Shown: in pieces, positions 1-5,414 of the stretch
How positions within the stretch are numbered: position 1 is the stretch's first letter
How the letters are laid out: every line of letters begins with the position of its first letter
Assembly (NCBI GenBank): GCA_026000755.1
Contig: BNZC01000015.1
Coordinates: 1 to 32,469 of the forward strand
Direction of reading: 5' to 3'
Source of the DNA: Clostridia bacterium
Lineage (GTDB): Bacteria > Bacillota > Clostridia > Lachnospirales > Lachnospiraceae
Length of the DNA stretch: 32,469 nucleotides
Program-made: the position numbers and the translations under genes
Notes under the pieces: generated by a model
What the model saw: only the letters and a program-made list of their open reading frames with translations
Database searches by the model: none
Told to the model about the DNA's origin: nothing

Positions 1-1
1 C

Positions 2-292
2 GGCAACGAAGGTTATTTTTGGAAGAATACATGGACCTACAGAAATAATAATCCTGTTTACCTCAACAACAGTGGTGTATTAGAACACAATGGTTGGTTC
101 AGCGATGGCAGGGACTTAGGCTATGCCGGTGCAGACGGCAGCTTGGCCAATTCGCAGTGGAGTTATGATTCTCAGAACCGCCTGATATACCTGCACTGGA
201 ACGGTATGGTTGCCCGTGGACTCATCACGGATGGCATATGGTACTACCACTTAGATTTAACCGACGGGCATTTGATTGGGCAGTTTCGATAA
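2..292 (+). CDS. C-terminal part of a cell-wall-binding repeat protein (5' end outside window)
   Basis: The reading frame is open from base 2 to a TAA at 290-292 and gives 96 residues; the start lies upstream of the window. The sequence is rich in Trp, Tyr, Gly and Asn, with recurring blocks such as NGWFSDGRDLGYAGADG and IWYYHLDLTDGHLIGQ. This is the look of choline- or glucan-binding cell-wall repeats, in which an aromatic pair and a Gly-rich turn recur about every 20 residues. Such repeats anchor secreted enzymes or adhesins to cell-wall polymers. No catalytic domain is visible in this part, so the activity of the whole protein is unknown. Confidence 0.6.
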   Translation, partial: GNEGYFWKNTWTYRNNNPVYLNNSGVLEHNGWFSDGRDLGYAGADGSLANSQWSYDSQNRLIYLHWNGMVARGLITDGIWYYHLDLTDGHLIGQFR

Positions 293-444
293 TAACAATT
301 TACATTCATTATGATAAGCTTACAAAACGATCAATAATGGAAACGGAAACTATACGGAGGAACGGCACGTTGCGCTCGATGAAAACTCCATCGACGCAAT
401 CACTGTGAGGACAAAAAGCCGCAAAGAAAATCAGGTAAAGTGAT

Positions 445-489
445 AAACGATTGTGCCGACCCTTAATAAAATGGCGGTACAATCGTTTT
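445..489. terminator. Terminator-like hairpin after the cell-wall protein
   Basis: The arms AAACGATTGTGCCGACC (445-461) and GGCGGTACAATCGTTTT (473-489) are inverted repeats with two mismatches, separated by 11 bases, and the right arm ends in TTTT. The hairpin could end transcription from the upstream gene. The foot ACAATCGTTTTCA recurs at 4556-4568 on the far side of the island. Confidence 0.5.
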
Positions 490-588
490 CATAGTTATAT
501 TTTGCTCATCATTGTCTTAGTAAGGCGTCTATGGCAAAAATCCTCTTGCACTCTCATTGTTTTGTAGTGTTTCTCCTAAAAATAACAG

Positions 589-618
589 TTGACAGTTCGG
601 TAACATCCATGTTAGACT
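589..618 (+). promoter_or_regulatory. Predicted promoter of the first toxin-antitoxin pair
   Basis: TTGACA (589-594) is followed after 18 bp by TAGACT (613-618), 35 bp ahead of the antitoxin start. The -35 box is perfect and the -10 box matches at four of six bases. Confidence 0.45.
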
Positions 619-652
619 CAGTTTAATACAACTTGAAAGGAGAGACTTTACT

Positions 653-823
653 ATGTTGCAAACCAGACCAATATCTGATTTACAAAGCCATTTCCCCGAA
701 GTGGAAATCAACGAGAACATTGAAACCAAGTTAGACGAAGCCGATCGTTTTGCTGAAAATAGCGATGTGCGCTATTCTCATGAAGCCGTTTTTTCTCGTC
801 TGAAGAAGCATTTATATGGCTGA
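653..823 (+). CDS. Short Phd/YefM-like antitoxin, probably internally deleted
   Basis: The ATG at 653 follows GAAAGGAGAG at normal spacing and gives 56 residues. The first part (MLQTRPISDLQSHFPEVE) resembles the start of Phd-type antitoxins, and the last part (KLDEADRFAENSDVRYSHE) resembles their toxin-binding C terminus. The central segment that normally carries the rest of the dimerisation and DNA-binding fold (GEPVYLTKNG-type motif, roughly 25-30 residues) is absent. The join is in frame. The gene overlaps the downstream toxin by 8 bp, as expected for a type II toxin-antitoxin operon. The expected result is an antitoxin that might still bind toxin but could not bind its operator normally. 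The family call rests on remembered family sequences, not on a search. Confidence 0.6.
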   Translation: MLQTRPISDLQSHFPEVEINENIETKLDEADRFAENSDVRYSHEAVFSRLKKHLYG

Positions 824-1127
824 ACTTTTCAAATTACGTTATTTACCACTGTTTTATCAAGATTTATCCCAAGTGCATGACTACATTTCTCATATTCTAC
901 AAAATCCTATGGCTGCCAAACAGCTGATAGAATCTACGGAACAAGCAATCTTAAACCGTCTGCATAATCCCTTGGCATCCTCACCTTACCATTCTTTCAA
1001 GAATCGAAACTTTCCCTACTATTCCATTCCTGTCAAAAATTATATTGTGTTCTATGTTGTGATTGACCAGGTAATGGAAGTACGACGTTTTTTGTATTGC
1101 AAACGCAATTTCAGTGCATTGTTGTAA
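816..1127 (+). CDS. RelE/ParE-family toxin
   Basis: This 103-residue protein has the usual length and layout of the RelE/ParE superfamily. It has an N-terminal helix pair (YLPLFYQDLSQVHDYI, then a second helix with AAKQLIESTEQAI), a central NRNFPYYSIPVKNYIVFYVV stretch of beta strands, and a C-terminal strand ending VMEVRRFLYCKRNF. The RxLY-type strand and terminal Arg/Lys cluster are typical of this fold. It starts within the antitoxin gene, so the two are translationally coupled. ParE-type members poison gyrase and RelE-type members cut mRNA on the ribosome; the sequence alone does not decide between them. The reading frame appears intact even though the antitoxin is shortened. Confidence 0.75.
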   Translation: MAELFKLRYLPLFYQDLSQVHDYISHILQNPMAAKQLIESTEQAILNRLHNPLASSPYHSFKNRNFPYYSIPVKNYIVFYVVIDQVMEVRRFLYCKRNFSALL

Positions 1128-1207
1128 ACCAAGTTCCTATCCGGTGACTATTGTGCGGACACTGACTGCAAAACAACATACACCACAATTTAAGGAGGCA
1201 ATAATTA

Positions 1208-1771
1208 ATGAAATACATTTTAGTTGGTACACCAAATGTTGGTAAAACAACACTCGGCAAGCAGGCTGCTGATCAATTAGGCTTGTCATTTTATGATACG
1301 GATAAACTTGCGGCTGAGAGAATCAGACCGCAAAGCAGCTTTGAGGCCCTTCATTCGTGGTTTATTCAAAAACGCTTGGATGAGCAAAAATATATACTAA
1401 AGGAACTTGCGAAAAAGGATGAGAGTGCCATTATTGCTACCGGTGCATGGCTGCCATCTGATGCAGGCTGTGCCGATTTCTTACCATATATGGGTATCGT
1501 AATCCACATCAAGCGAAACATTGATTCTGCTCGTGCCGCTGCACTCCGGCAACCCGGTTTCGTGCAAATAGATAAGGACAGAAAACCTGTTCCGAATGGA
1601 ATCAACATGAACGTAATGGCTGTTAATGATTATGCCTCTGACCTGCCATTGCTTGAGAGTATCTCTGATTTTACGATTGAAAACGATGATGAAATAAGCG
1701 ATGGCACGGATAAGTTAGTAGCGTTGATTCAAGCGGGACTGTACAGCGAGAAAATGATGAACAATAATTGA
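1208..1771 (+). CDS. Shikimate-kinase-like P-loop protein
   Basis: The ATG at 1208 follows a strong AAGGAGG at 1192-1198. The 187-residue product begins with a Walker A motif (GTPNVGKTT, residues 7-15), then LGLSFYDTDKL, which places the DTD pair where shikimate kinases hold magnesium and substrate. A TGAWLPSDAG segment corresponds to the GG-containing substrate loop region, and an Arg-rich AAALRQPG segment could be the lid. The order fits the shikimate kinase/gluconate kinase family, and the protein is a little longer than a usual AroK (about 165-175 residues). It sits in an accessory island, away from other aromatic-pathway genes, so it may phosphorylate something else. Kinase-type function is likely; the substrate is not known. 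Confidence 0.6.
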   Translation: MKYILVGTPNVGKTTLGKQAADQLGLSFYDTDKLAAERIRPQSSFEALHSWFIQKRLDEQKYILKELAKKDESAIIATGAWLPSDAGCADFLPYMGIVIHIKRNIDSARAAALRQPGFVQIDKDRKPVPNGINMNVMAVNDYASDLPLLESISDFTIENDDEISDGTDKLVALIQAGLYSEKMMNNN

Positions 1772-1831
1772 CTTTATCCTATATTTTGATATATACTGTA
1801 CTTAGGAAATAAAAAAACGGAGGTAGGCAAA

Positions 1832-2053
1832 ATGAAAAAGAAAATACGTGATTTTATTGTTTTTTGCATTGTTTTTGTTGTTATGATGACAGTTTTTTTA
1901 TGGATACTGTCCTTGATTCGCCACGAAAATTTCTTAAATGGCACATTTCTGACGAAACAAACACTTACAATGCTTTATGCCGTACCTATAGCAGCACGGC
2001 TATTTGTAGATGTAGTAATTGGTGTCTTTCAATGGTTGAAAGAGAAGAAGTAG
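1832..2053 (+). CDS. Small two-helix membrane protein, unknown function
   Basis: The ATG at 1832 is preceded by CGGAGGTAGG at good spacing. The 73-residue product starts with a basic MKKKIR, then a hydrophobic helix (FIVFCIVFVVMMTVFLWILS), a polar loop (RHENFLNGTFLTKQT), and a second helix (MLYAVPIAARLFVDVVIGVF) ending in a basic WLKEKK tail. Both ends are predicted to lie in the cytoplasm. I do not recognise the family. It stands alone between the kinase-like gene and rhuM. Confidence 0.55.
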   Translation: MKKKIRDFIVFCIVFVVMMTVFLWILSLIRHENFLNGTFLTKQTLTMLYAVPIAARLFVDVVIGVFQWLKEKK

Positions 2054-2146
2054 TTACGGGTTTTGTACAAAAACAGGAAAAAATCCGAAAATTTAACGCT
2101 TTAACTACCGATAACTTTTAATTATCGGAACTACAGAGGTGGAGAT

Positions 2147-3211
2147 ATGAATAACAAAAAGAAAACAGACATCACCATCCACAGTTCGGCTGCCGAATAC
2201 CTCACCTTTGTGGCGGCAACAGGCGATGACGAACAAAGTTTTGAAATGCGCTACGAGGGCGAAAATATTTGGCTGACTCAAAAAATGCTTGCTACGCTTT
2301 ACGATGTGAGTGTTCAGAATATTGGTCAGCATATCAAGAAAATACTTGACGATGGCGAATTAACGCCGGATTCAGTTATAAAGAATTTCTTTATAACTGC
2401 CACCGACGGCAAAGATTACAACACAAAACATTACAATCTGCAATTGATAATCGCCGTGGGCTTTAAGGTGAATAACGAACGTGCTGTCCGATTCCGCAAA
2501 TGGGCAGGTCAAATCGTAAAGGATTACACCATTCAAGGGTGGACGATGGATGCTGACCGTTTGAAAAAAGGTCATATGTTTACAGACGAGTATTTCGAAC
2601 GTCAGTTACAACAAATCCGAGAGATTCGTCTATCCGAACGCAAGTTCTATCAAAAGGTGACAGACATTTATACAACGGCGTTTGACTATGATAAAAGTGC
2701 AAAAACGACACGGGAGTTTTTCAAATTGGTGCAAAATAAACTTCATTATGCCGTTCACAGGCACACTGCTGCCGAACTCATAGTAGAACGTGCAGATGCC
2801 CAAAAGGAGCATATGGGGCTTGCGACCTGGGAAACTGCACCCAACGGAAAGATATTAAAGGCAGATGTTGTGGTCGCAAAAAATTATCTTAACGAACAGG
2901 AAATGAACTATCTTGAACGTATCGTTTCCGTATATTTAGACTTTGCGGAACTGCAAGCAGAACGAAAAATCCCTATGTCTATGGCAGATTGGGCAAAGCG
3001 GCTTGATGGATTTTTGGAATTTAACGGCAACGAAATTCTGATAGGCACGGGGAAAATATCCCACGAGCAAGCAAAACTTCACGCCGAAACCGAATATGAA
3101 AACTATCGTATTGTGCAGGACAGACTGTTTCAATCGGATTTTGACAGGTTGCTTGAAGACGTTTCTGCCGTGCCTGACGGTAGACAGGACAACCAGGAGG
3201 ACAAAAAATAA
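2147..3211 (+). CDS. rhuM: RhuM-family protein
   Basis: This 354-residue protein matches the RhuM family in length and in its characteristic features: the ENIWLTQKMLATLYDVSVQNIGQH helix-turn-helix-like N terminus (residues about 43-65), then KHYNLQLIIAVGFKVNNERAVRFRKWA, which is the family signature, and a C-terminal helical half containing FFKLVQNKLHYAVHRHTAAELI. RhuM genes are very often found inside type I restriction-modification operons, between or beside hsdM and hsdS. That is the case here: the stop codon overlaps the next start (TAATG at 3209-3213), which is the start of an hsdS fragment. Its molecular activity is not established, although it was first named as a virulence-associated gene. 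The start is supported by a GAGGTGG ahead of the ATG. hsdM and hsdR are not in the window. Confidence 0.85.
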   Translation: MNNKKKTDITIHSSAAEYLTFVAATGDDEQSFEMRYEGENIWLTQKMLATLYDVSVQNIGQHIKKILDDGELTPDSVIKNFFITATDGKDYNTKHYNLQLIIAVGFKVNNERAVRFRKWAGQIVKDYTIQGWTMDADRLKKGHMFTDEYFERQLQQIREIRLSERKFYQKVTDIYTTAFDYDKSAKTTREFFKLVQNKLHYAVHRHTAAELIVERADAQKEHMGLATWETAPNGKILKADVVVAKNYLNEQEMNYLERIVSVYLDFAELQAERKIPMSMADWAKRLDGFLEFNGNEILIGTGKISHEQAKLHAETEYENYRIVQDRLFQSDFDRLLEDVSAVPDGRQDNQEDKK

Positions 3212-3406
3212 TGACTGCACAGCAACTGAAAAACTCTATTCTGCAACTGGCTGTGCAAGGCAAACTCGTCCCACAAGACCCCAATGACGAGCCTGCATCA
3301 GTGTTAAAGGAAGGAAATGACGAAGCAACTCATAAAACGTGCTTTGTTGAACGGTTTGCAGACGGGACGGTGTGCTATCACGGAGGAGTTGCCGTTTGAT
3401 GTACCG
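3211..3406 (+). pseudogene. hsdS: hsdS type I specificity subunit, N-terminal remnant
   Basis: The start is preceded by CAGGAGG and overlaps the rhuM stop codon. The first 28 codons encode TAQQLKNSILQLAVQGKLVP and a following DPNDEPAS, the classic opening of HsdS proteins. The frame then continues through NDEATHKTCFVERFADGT. Compared with the inverted copy at 4375-4472 one base is missing near 3375, so the frame slips before EELPFDVP, which is readable one frame over. At FDVP (3406) the hsdS sequence stops abruptly, and the next bases encode a tyrosine recombinase in mid-domain. The target-recognition domains are therefore lost. This is a deletion-generated stub of a specificity gene. Confidence 0.75.
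3310..3406. repeat. Left arm of an inverted repeat between two hsdS copies
   Basis: These 97 bases match the reverse complement of 4375-4472 at about nine positions in ten, with one single-base gap. Each arm covers the segment encoding NDEA(T/I)HK to FDVP of HsdS. The arms flank the recombinase fragment. This is the layout of inversion-type phase-variable hsdS loci, in which a recombinase exchanges DNA between two specificity genes lying in opposite orientation. Confidence 0.75.
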
Positions 3407-3813
3407 ACAAAATCAAACGCATCAAGATTGGCTATCTCGACCTATACTCCAAAGGCGGGAAACTACGACGTATTTATATCCCCAAAGCTCGGCAAGACGA
3501 AGCCTTTTCTTGGCTCTCAGGTAAGCAACAAGAAAGTGGCTTCATTTTTTTGAACAAATATGGATATAGAATTACGATACGTGATATATCGGGACAGTTA
3601 AAGAAACTCGCTGTTCGATACGGAATCAATCCTACCGTTGTCTATCCGCACTCATTCCGACATCGTTTCGCAAAGAGCTTTTTGGAGCGTTTCAACGACA
3701 TTGCTTTCCTTGCTGACCTTATGGGTCACGAAAGCATGGAAACCACACGTATTTACCTGCGAAAAACAGCTATGGAGCAACAATCCATAGTCGATAAAGT
3801 TATCGACTGGTAA
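3400..3813 (+). pseudogene. Tyrosine recombinase (integrase), C-terminal fragment
   Basis: The frame open from 3400 to the TAA at 3811-3813 encodes about 137 residues of a phage-integrase-type recombinase. Visible pieces are the KIGYLDLYSKGGKLRRIYIP core strand region, the box II HSFRHRFAKSFLE with its HxxR, the GHESMETT His motif, and the Tyr nucleophile in TRIYLRKT. The N-terminal DNA-binding domain and the first catalytic Arg are missing. The fragment begins directly at the broken end of the hsdS stub, in a frame closed by a TGA at 3397-3399. The relatives that come to mind are the recombinases sitting inside hsdS-inverting type I loci. Only the TTG at 3550 or internal codons could start it, so it is almost certainly inactive. 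Confidence 0.75.
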
Positions 3814-3855
3814 CAAAATACGGCATACGCTGATTAGTGTGTATGCCGTATTTTG
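3814..3855. terminator. Bidirectional terminator between convergent genes
   Basis: A perfect 15-bp stem (CAAAATACGGCATAC, and its complement ending TATTTTG) with a 12-base loop lies between the recombinase stop and the end of the minus-strand hsdS. The A-rich and T-rich feet let it work in both directions. Confidence 0.8.
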
Positions 3856-3858
3856 TCA

Positions 3859-4506
3859 TCATAGATTTGTGGTGATGGCTGTAAGCTGTTCAATTTTCGT
3901 TACAATACGTTTCTGCTCGGCAAGCGGTGGGATTACGATTAATGTGTTCGCAATATCTCTTATTAGCCAATTCTTATTTCCAACACCTCTCGTATTTTCT
4001 TCGCATTGAATCTGAACCAATGATGATTTGAGAAGTTCAATTATATACCTATCGCACATTAGCGAATTATTGAATTTCAACAATGCTACGCTGACAAATA
4101 AACTAAATTCTCTATCCGTATCAACTAAAACAGGAACTCCCGTTGTTCCAACCTTAGTCAATAAAATATCGCCCTCCTGTGGATTACATCTTTTATATAA
4201 TTCTTGATGTTCTTGTTCAGAAACAAATTTTGTGTTTTCAAAAGATATTTTCCCATTACTCATATCTTTTACAGACAGAAAAGGAATACCTCTTTCCACA
4301 TATTTGGGCGTATTGTGTGTGCCATCTGTGATTTTTTGTAGTATACTCCCCAACCTTACCCACGCCCAACTCTCCGGCACATCAAACGGCAATTCCTCCG
4401 TGATGTCACATTCCGTGCCATCTGCAAACCTTTCAACAAAGCACATTTTATGAATTGCTTCGTCATTTCTTTCCTTGCAAGGACGAGTTATCTTCGTATA
4501 AGGCAA
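3859..4506 (-). CDS. hsdS: Partial HsdS type I specificity subunit (one target-recognition half)
   Basis: The 215-residue frame carries one complete HsdS half: EELPFDVPESWAWVRLGSI opens the target-recognition domain (residues about 38-56), followed by ITDGTHNTPKY, PFLSVKDMSNG, EGDILLTKVGTTG and the closing PLAEQKRIVTKIEQL helix of the conserved region. Normal HsdS proteins have two such halves and a TAQQLKNSILQ-type opening; both the opening and the second half are absent here. No good ribosome binding site is visible before the ATG at 4504-4506, so this is probably the silent, donor copy of an inverting locus. It lies opposite to the hsdS stub at 3211, shares the inverted repeat with it, and ends at the terminator at 3814-3855. 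Confidence 0.75.
   Translation of the reverse strand: MPYTKITRPCKERNDEAIHKMCFVERFADGTECDITEELPFDVPESWAWVRLGSILQKITDGTHNTPKYVERGIPFLSVKDMSNGKISFENTKFVSEQEHQELYKRCNPQEGDILLTKVGTTGVPVLVDTDREFSLFVSVALLKFNNSLMCDRYIIELLKSSLVQIQCEENTRGVGNKNWLIRDIANTLIVIPPLAEQKRIVTKIEQLTAITTNL
4375..4472. repeat. Right arm of the hsdS inverted repeat
   Basis: Its reverse complement matches 3310-3406 almost fully, but without the one-base deletion, so this copy keeps the hsdS frame open through DITEELPFDVPESW. Recombination between the arms would invert about 1 kb. Confidence 0.75.
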
Positions 4507-4559
4507 ATTATCGGTAGTGATAGCGGAGTGAGCAACTATTTGGGGTTACACAGCACAAT

Positions 4560-4586
4560 CGTTTTCAAATCAACTGCGAATAGTAA
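4560..4586. repeat. Short sequence shared with the right end of the hairpin element near 26 kb
   Basis: CGTTTTCAAATCAAC here is followed by GAATAGTAA after two bases. The same two blocks in the same order occur at 25996-26022, at the right end of a long hairpin. A conserved foot of this kind points to a dispersed element or a terminator family, of which only one end is present here. Confidence 0.45.
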
Positions 4587-4625
4587 CAGTTAATAATTTA
4601 TCTACATCCCGCTTGACATTCAACC

Positions 4626-4654
4626 TTGACAATTTTTCAAAACAAGGGTATGCT
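4626..4654 (+). promoter_or_regulatory. Predicted promoter of the second toxin-antitoxin pair
   Basis: A perfect TTGACA (4626-4631) is followed by exactly 17 bp and TATGCT (4649-4654). Just downstream, TAATAGTAT occurs twice, 12 bp apart (4654-4674), between the promoter and the antitoxin start. This is where an operator for autoregulation by the antitoxin would be expected. Confidence 0.65.
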
Positions 4655-4708
4655 AATAGTATCTTAATAGTATTATATAAAGTCAAATTTTTGAAATGGG
4701 GTGGCAAA

Positions 4709-5038
4709 ATGATAACAACAATGTCAATCGGCAATATGTTAAATAGCATTGTACCGATATCACGTTTTAACAACGGTGAAGCAGCAAAGGTTTTTGATGA
4801 AGTGGAAGAAACAGGGTGCAAAATTGTAGTTAAAAACAACGTTCCTGCCTGTGTTCTTCTTACTCCTGAAAAATATCAGGAATTAATTGAACTACTTGAC
4901 AATGAATATCTTTATGCTTTGGCACTAGAACGCGAAATGAAAGATGCAGGAAAAAGTTATTCAGCTACGGAAGTCATGGAACAGTACGGAATTACCGATG
5001 CCGATATTGACAATGCGGAGGATGATGAAATTGAATAA
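4709..5038 (+). CDS. Phd/YefM-family antitoxin
   Basis: The ATG at 4709 follows GGGGTGG and gives 109 residues. The N-terminal half has the Phd/YefM pattern: VPISRFNNGEAAKVFDEVEETGCKI, then VVKNNVPACVLLTPEKYQEL, which is the strand-turn-strand and helix that dimerise and bind DNA. The acidic C terminus (YGITDADIDNAEDDEIE) would be the flexible part that wraps the toxin. The gene overlaps the toxin start and has its own promoter at 4626-4654. Unlike the antitoxin at 653, this one is full length. An upstream in-frame ATG at 4613 would lie before the promoter and is not used here. Confidence 0.8.
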   Translation: MITTMSIGNMLNSIVPISRFNNGEAAKVFDEVEETGCKIVVKNNVPACVLLTPEKYQELIELLDNEYLYALALEREMKDAGKSYSATEVMEQYGITDADIDNAEDDEIE

Positions 5039-5360
5039 TGACAAGAATTATGAATTTTCGCCCTCCGCACGTAGTGATTTTGACAGTCTTGATGGCTCAA
5101 TCAAAACTCAAGTCTTAAAAGTTGTGCGAAGGGTTGCAACAAAGCCATTTTCGCAAAGCGAAGGCGGATATGGTAAACCACTGGGCAATATAGGCGGAAA
5201 TGATTTAACAGGACTTCTTAAAATCAAGCTTAAAAAATCCGGTATACGCATTGTTTATCGCATTGTGCAAGAAAATGACAAGATGCGTATCATAGTGATT
5301 GCAGCAAGAGTTGATGATGAAGTTTACACCTTGGCAGCAAAAAGAATGCAAAGTGAGTAA
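5022..5360 (+). CDS. RelE/ParE-family toxin
   Basis: The product is about 112 residues from the first of two adjacent ATGs at 5022; a TTG at 5031 lies at a better distance from GCGGAGG, so the exact start is uncertain. Features of the RelE/ParE fold are the opening YEFSPSARSDFDSLDGSIKTQVLK helix region, the LTGLLKIKLKKSGIRIVYRI strand pair with the GIRIVYR signature, and the final MRIIVIAARVDDEVY. The reading frame overlaps the antitoxin by 17 bp and a terminator follows directly. With the partner at 4709 this is a complete type II toxin-antitoxin operon. Confidence 0.8.
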   Translation: MMKLNNDKNYEFSPSARSDFDSLDGSIKTQVLKVVRRVATKPFSQSEGGYGKPLGNIGGNDLTGLLKIKLKKSGIRIVYRIVQENDKMRIIVIAARVDDEVYTLAAKRMQSE

Positions 5361-5368
5361 CAAACAAC

Positions 5369-5408
5369 AGCTTATCACCCCCAACAAGACCCGTGATAAG
5401 CTATTTTT
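5369..5408 (+). terminator. Terminator of the second toxin-antitoxin operon
   Basis: Stem AGCTTATCAC / GTGATAAGCT (5369-5378 and 5393-5402) with a 14-base loop, followed by ATTTTT. It lies between the toxin gene and the end of the convergent minus-strand gene. Confidence 0.75.
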
Positions 5409-5414
5409 CCCCCT

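Larger units (their letters stand above)
293..652. other. 360-bp stretch without an intact gene
   Basis: It holds a short coding-like fragment on the plus strand (about 318-443, ending in a TGA after SRKENQVK), a small inverted repeat at 370-399, a strong hairpin at 445-489, a minus-strand remnant resembling the last 15 codons of the fliS gene (about 532-576), and a promoter at 589-618 for the toxin-antitoxin pair. The mixture of fragments suggests a site of repeated insertion and deletion at the edge of the accessory island. Confidence 0.5.

Noticed and set aside
529..729. Minus-strand frame of 66 codons
   Set aside because: It runs through the promoter and start of the antitoxin gene on the other strand and has no ribosome binding site; only its last 15 codons, which resemble the fliS end, are meaningful.
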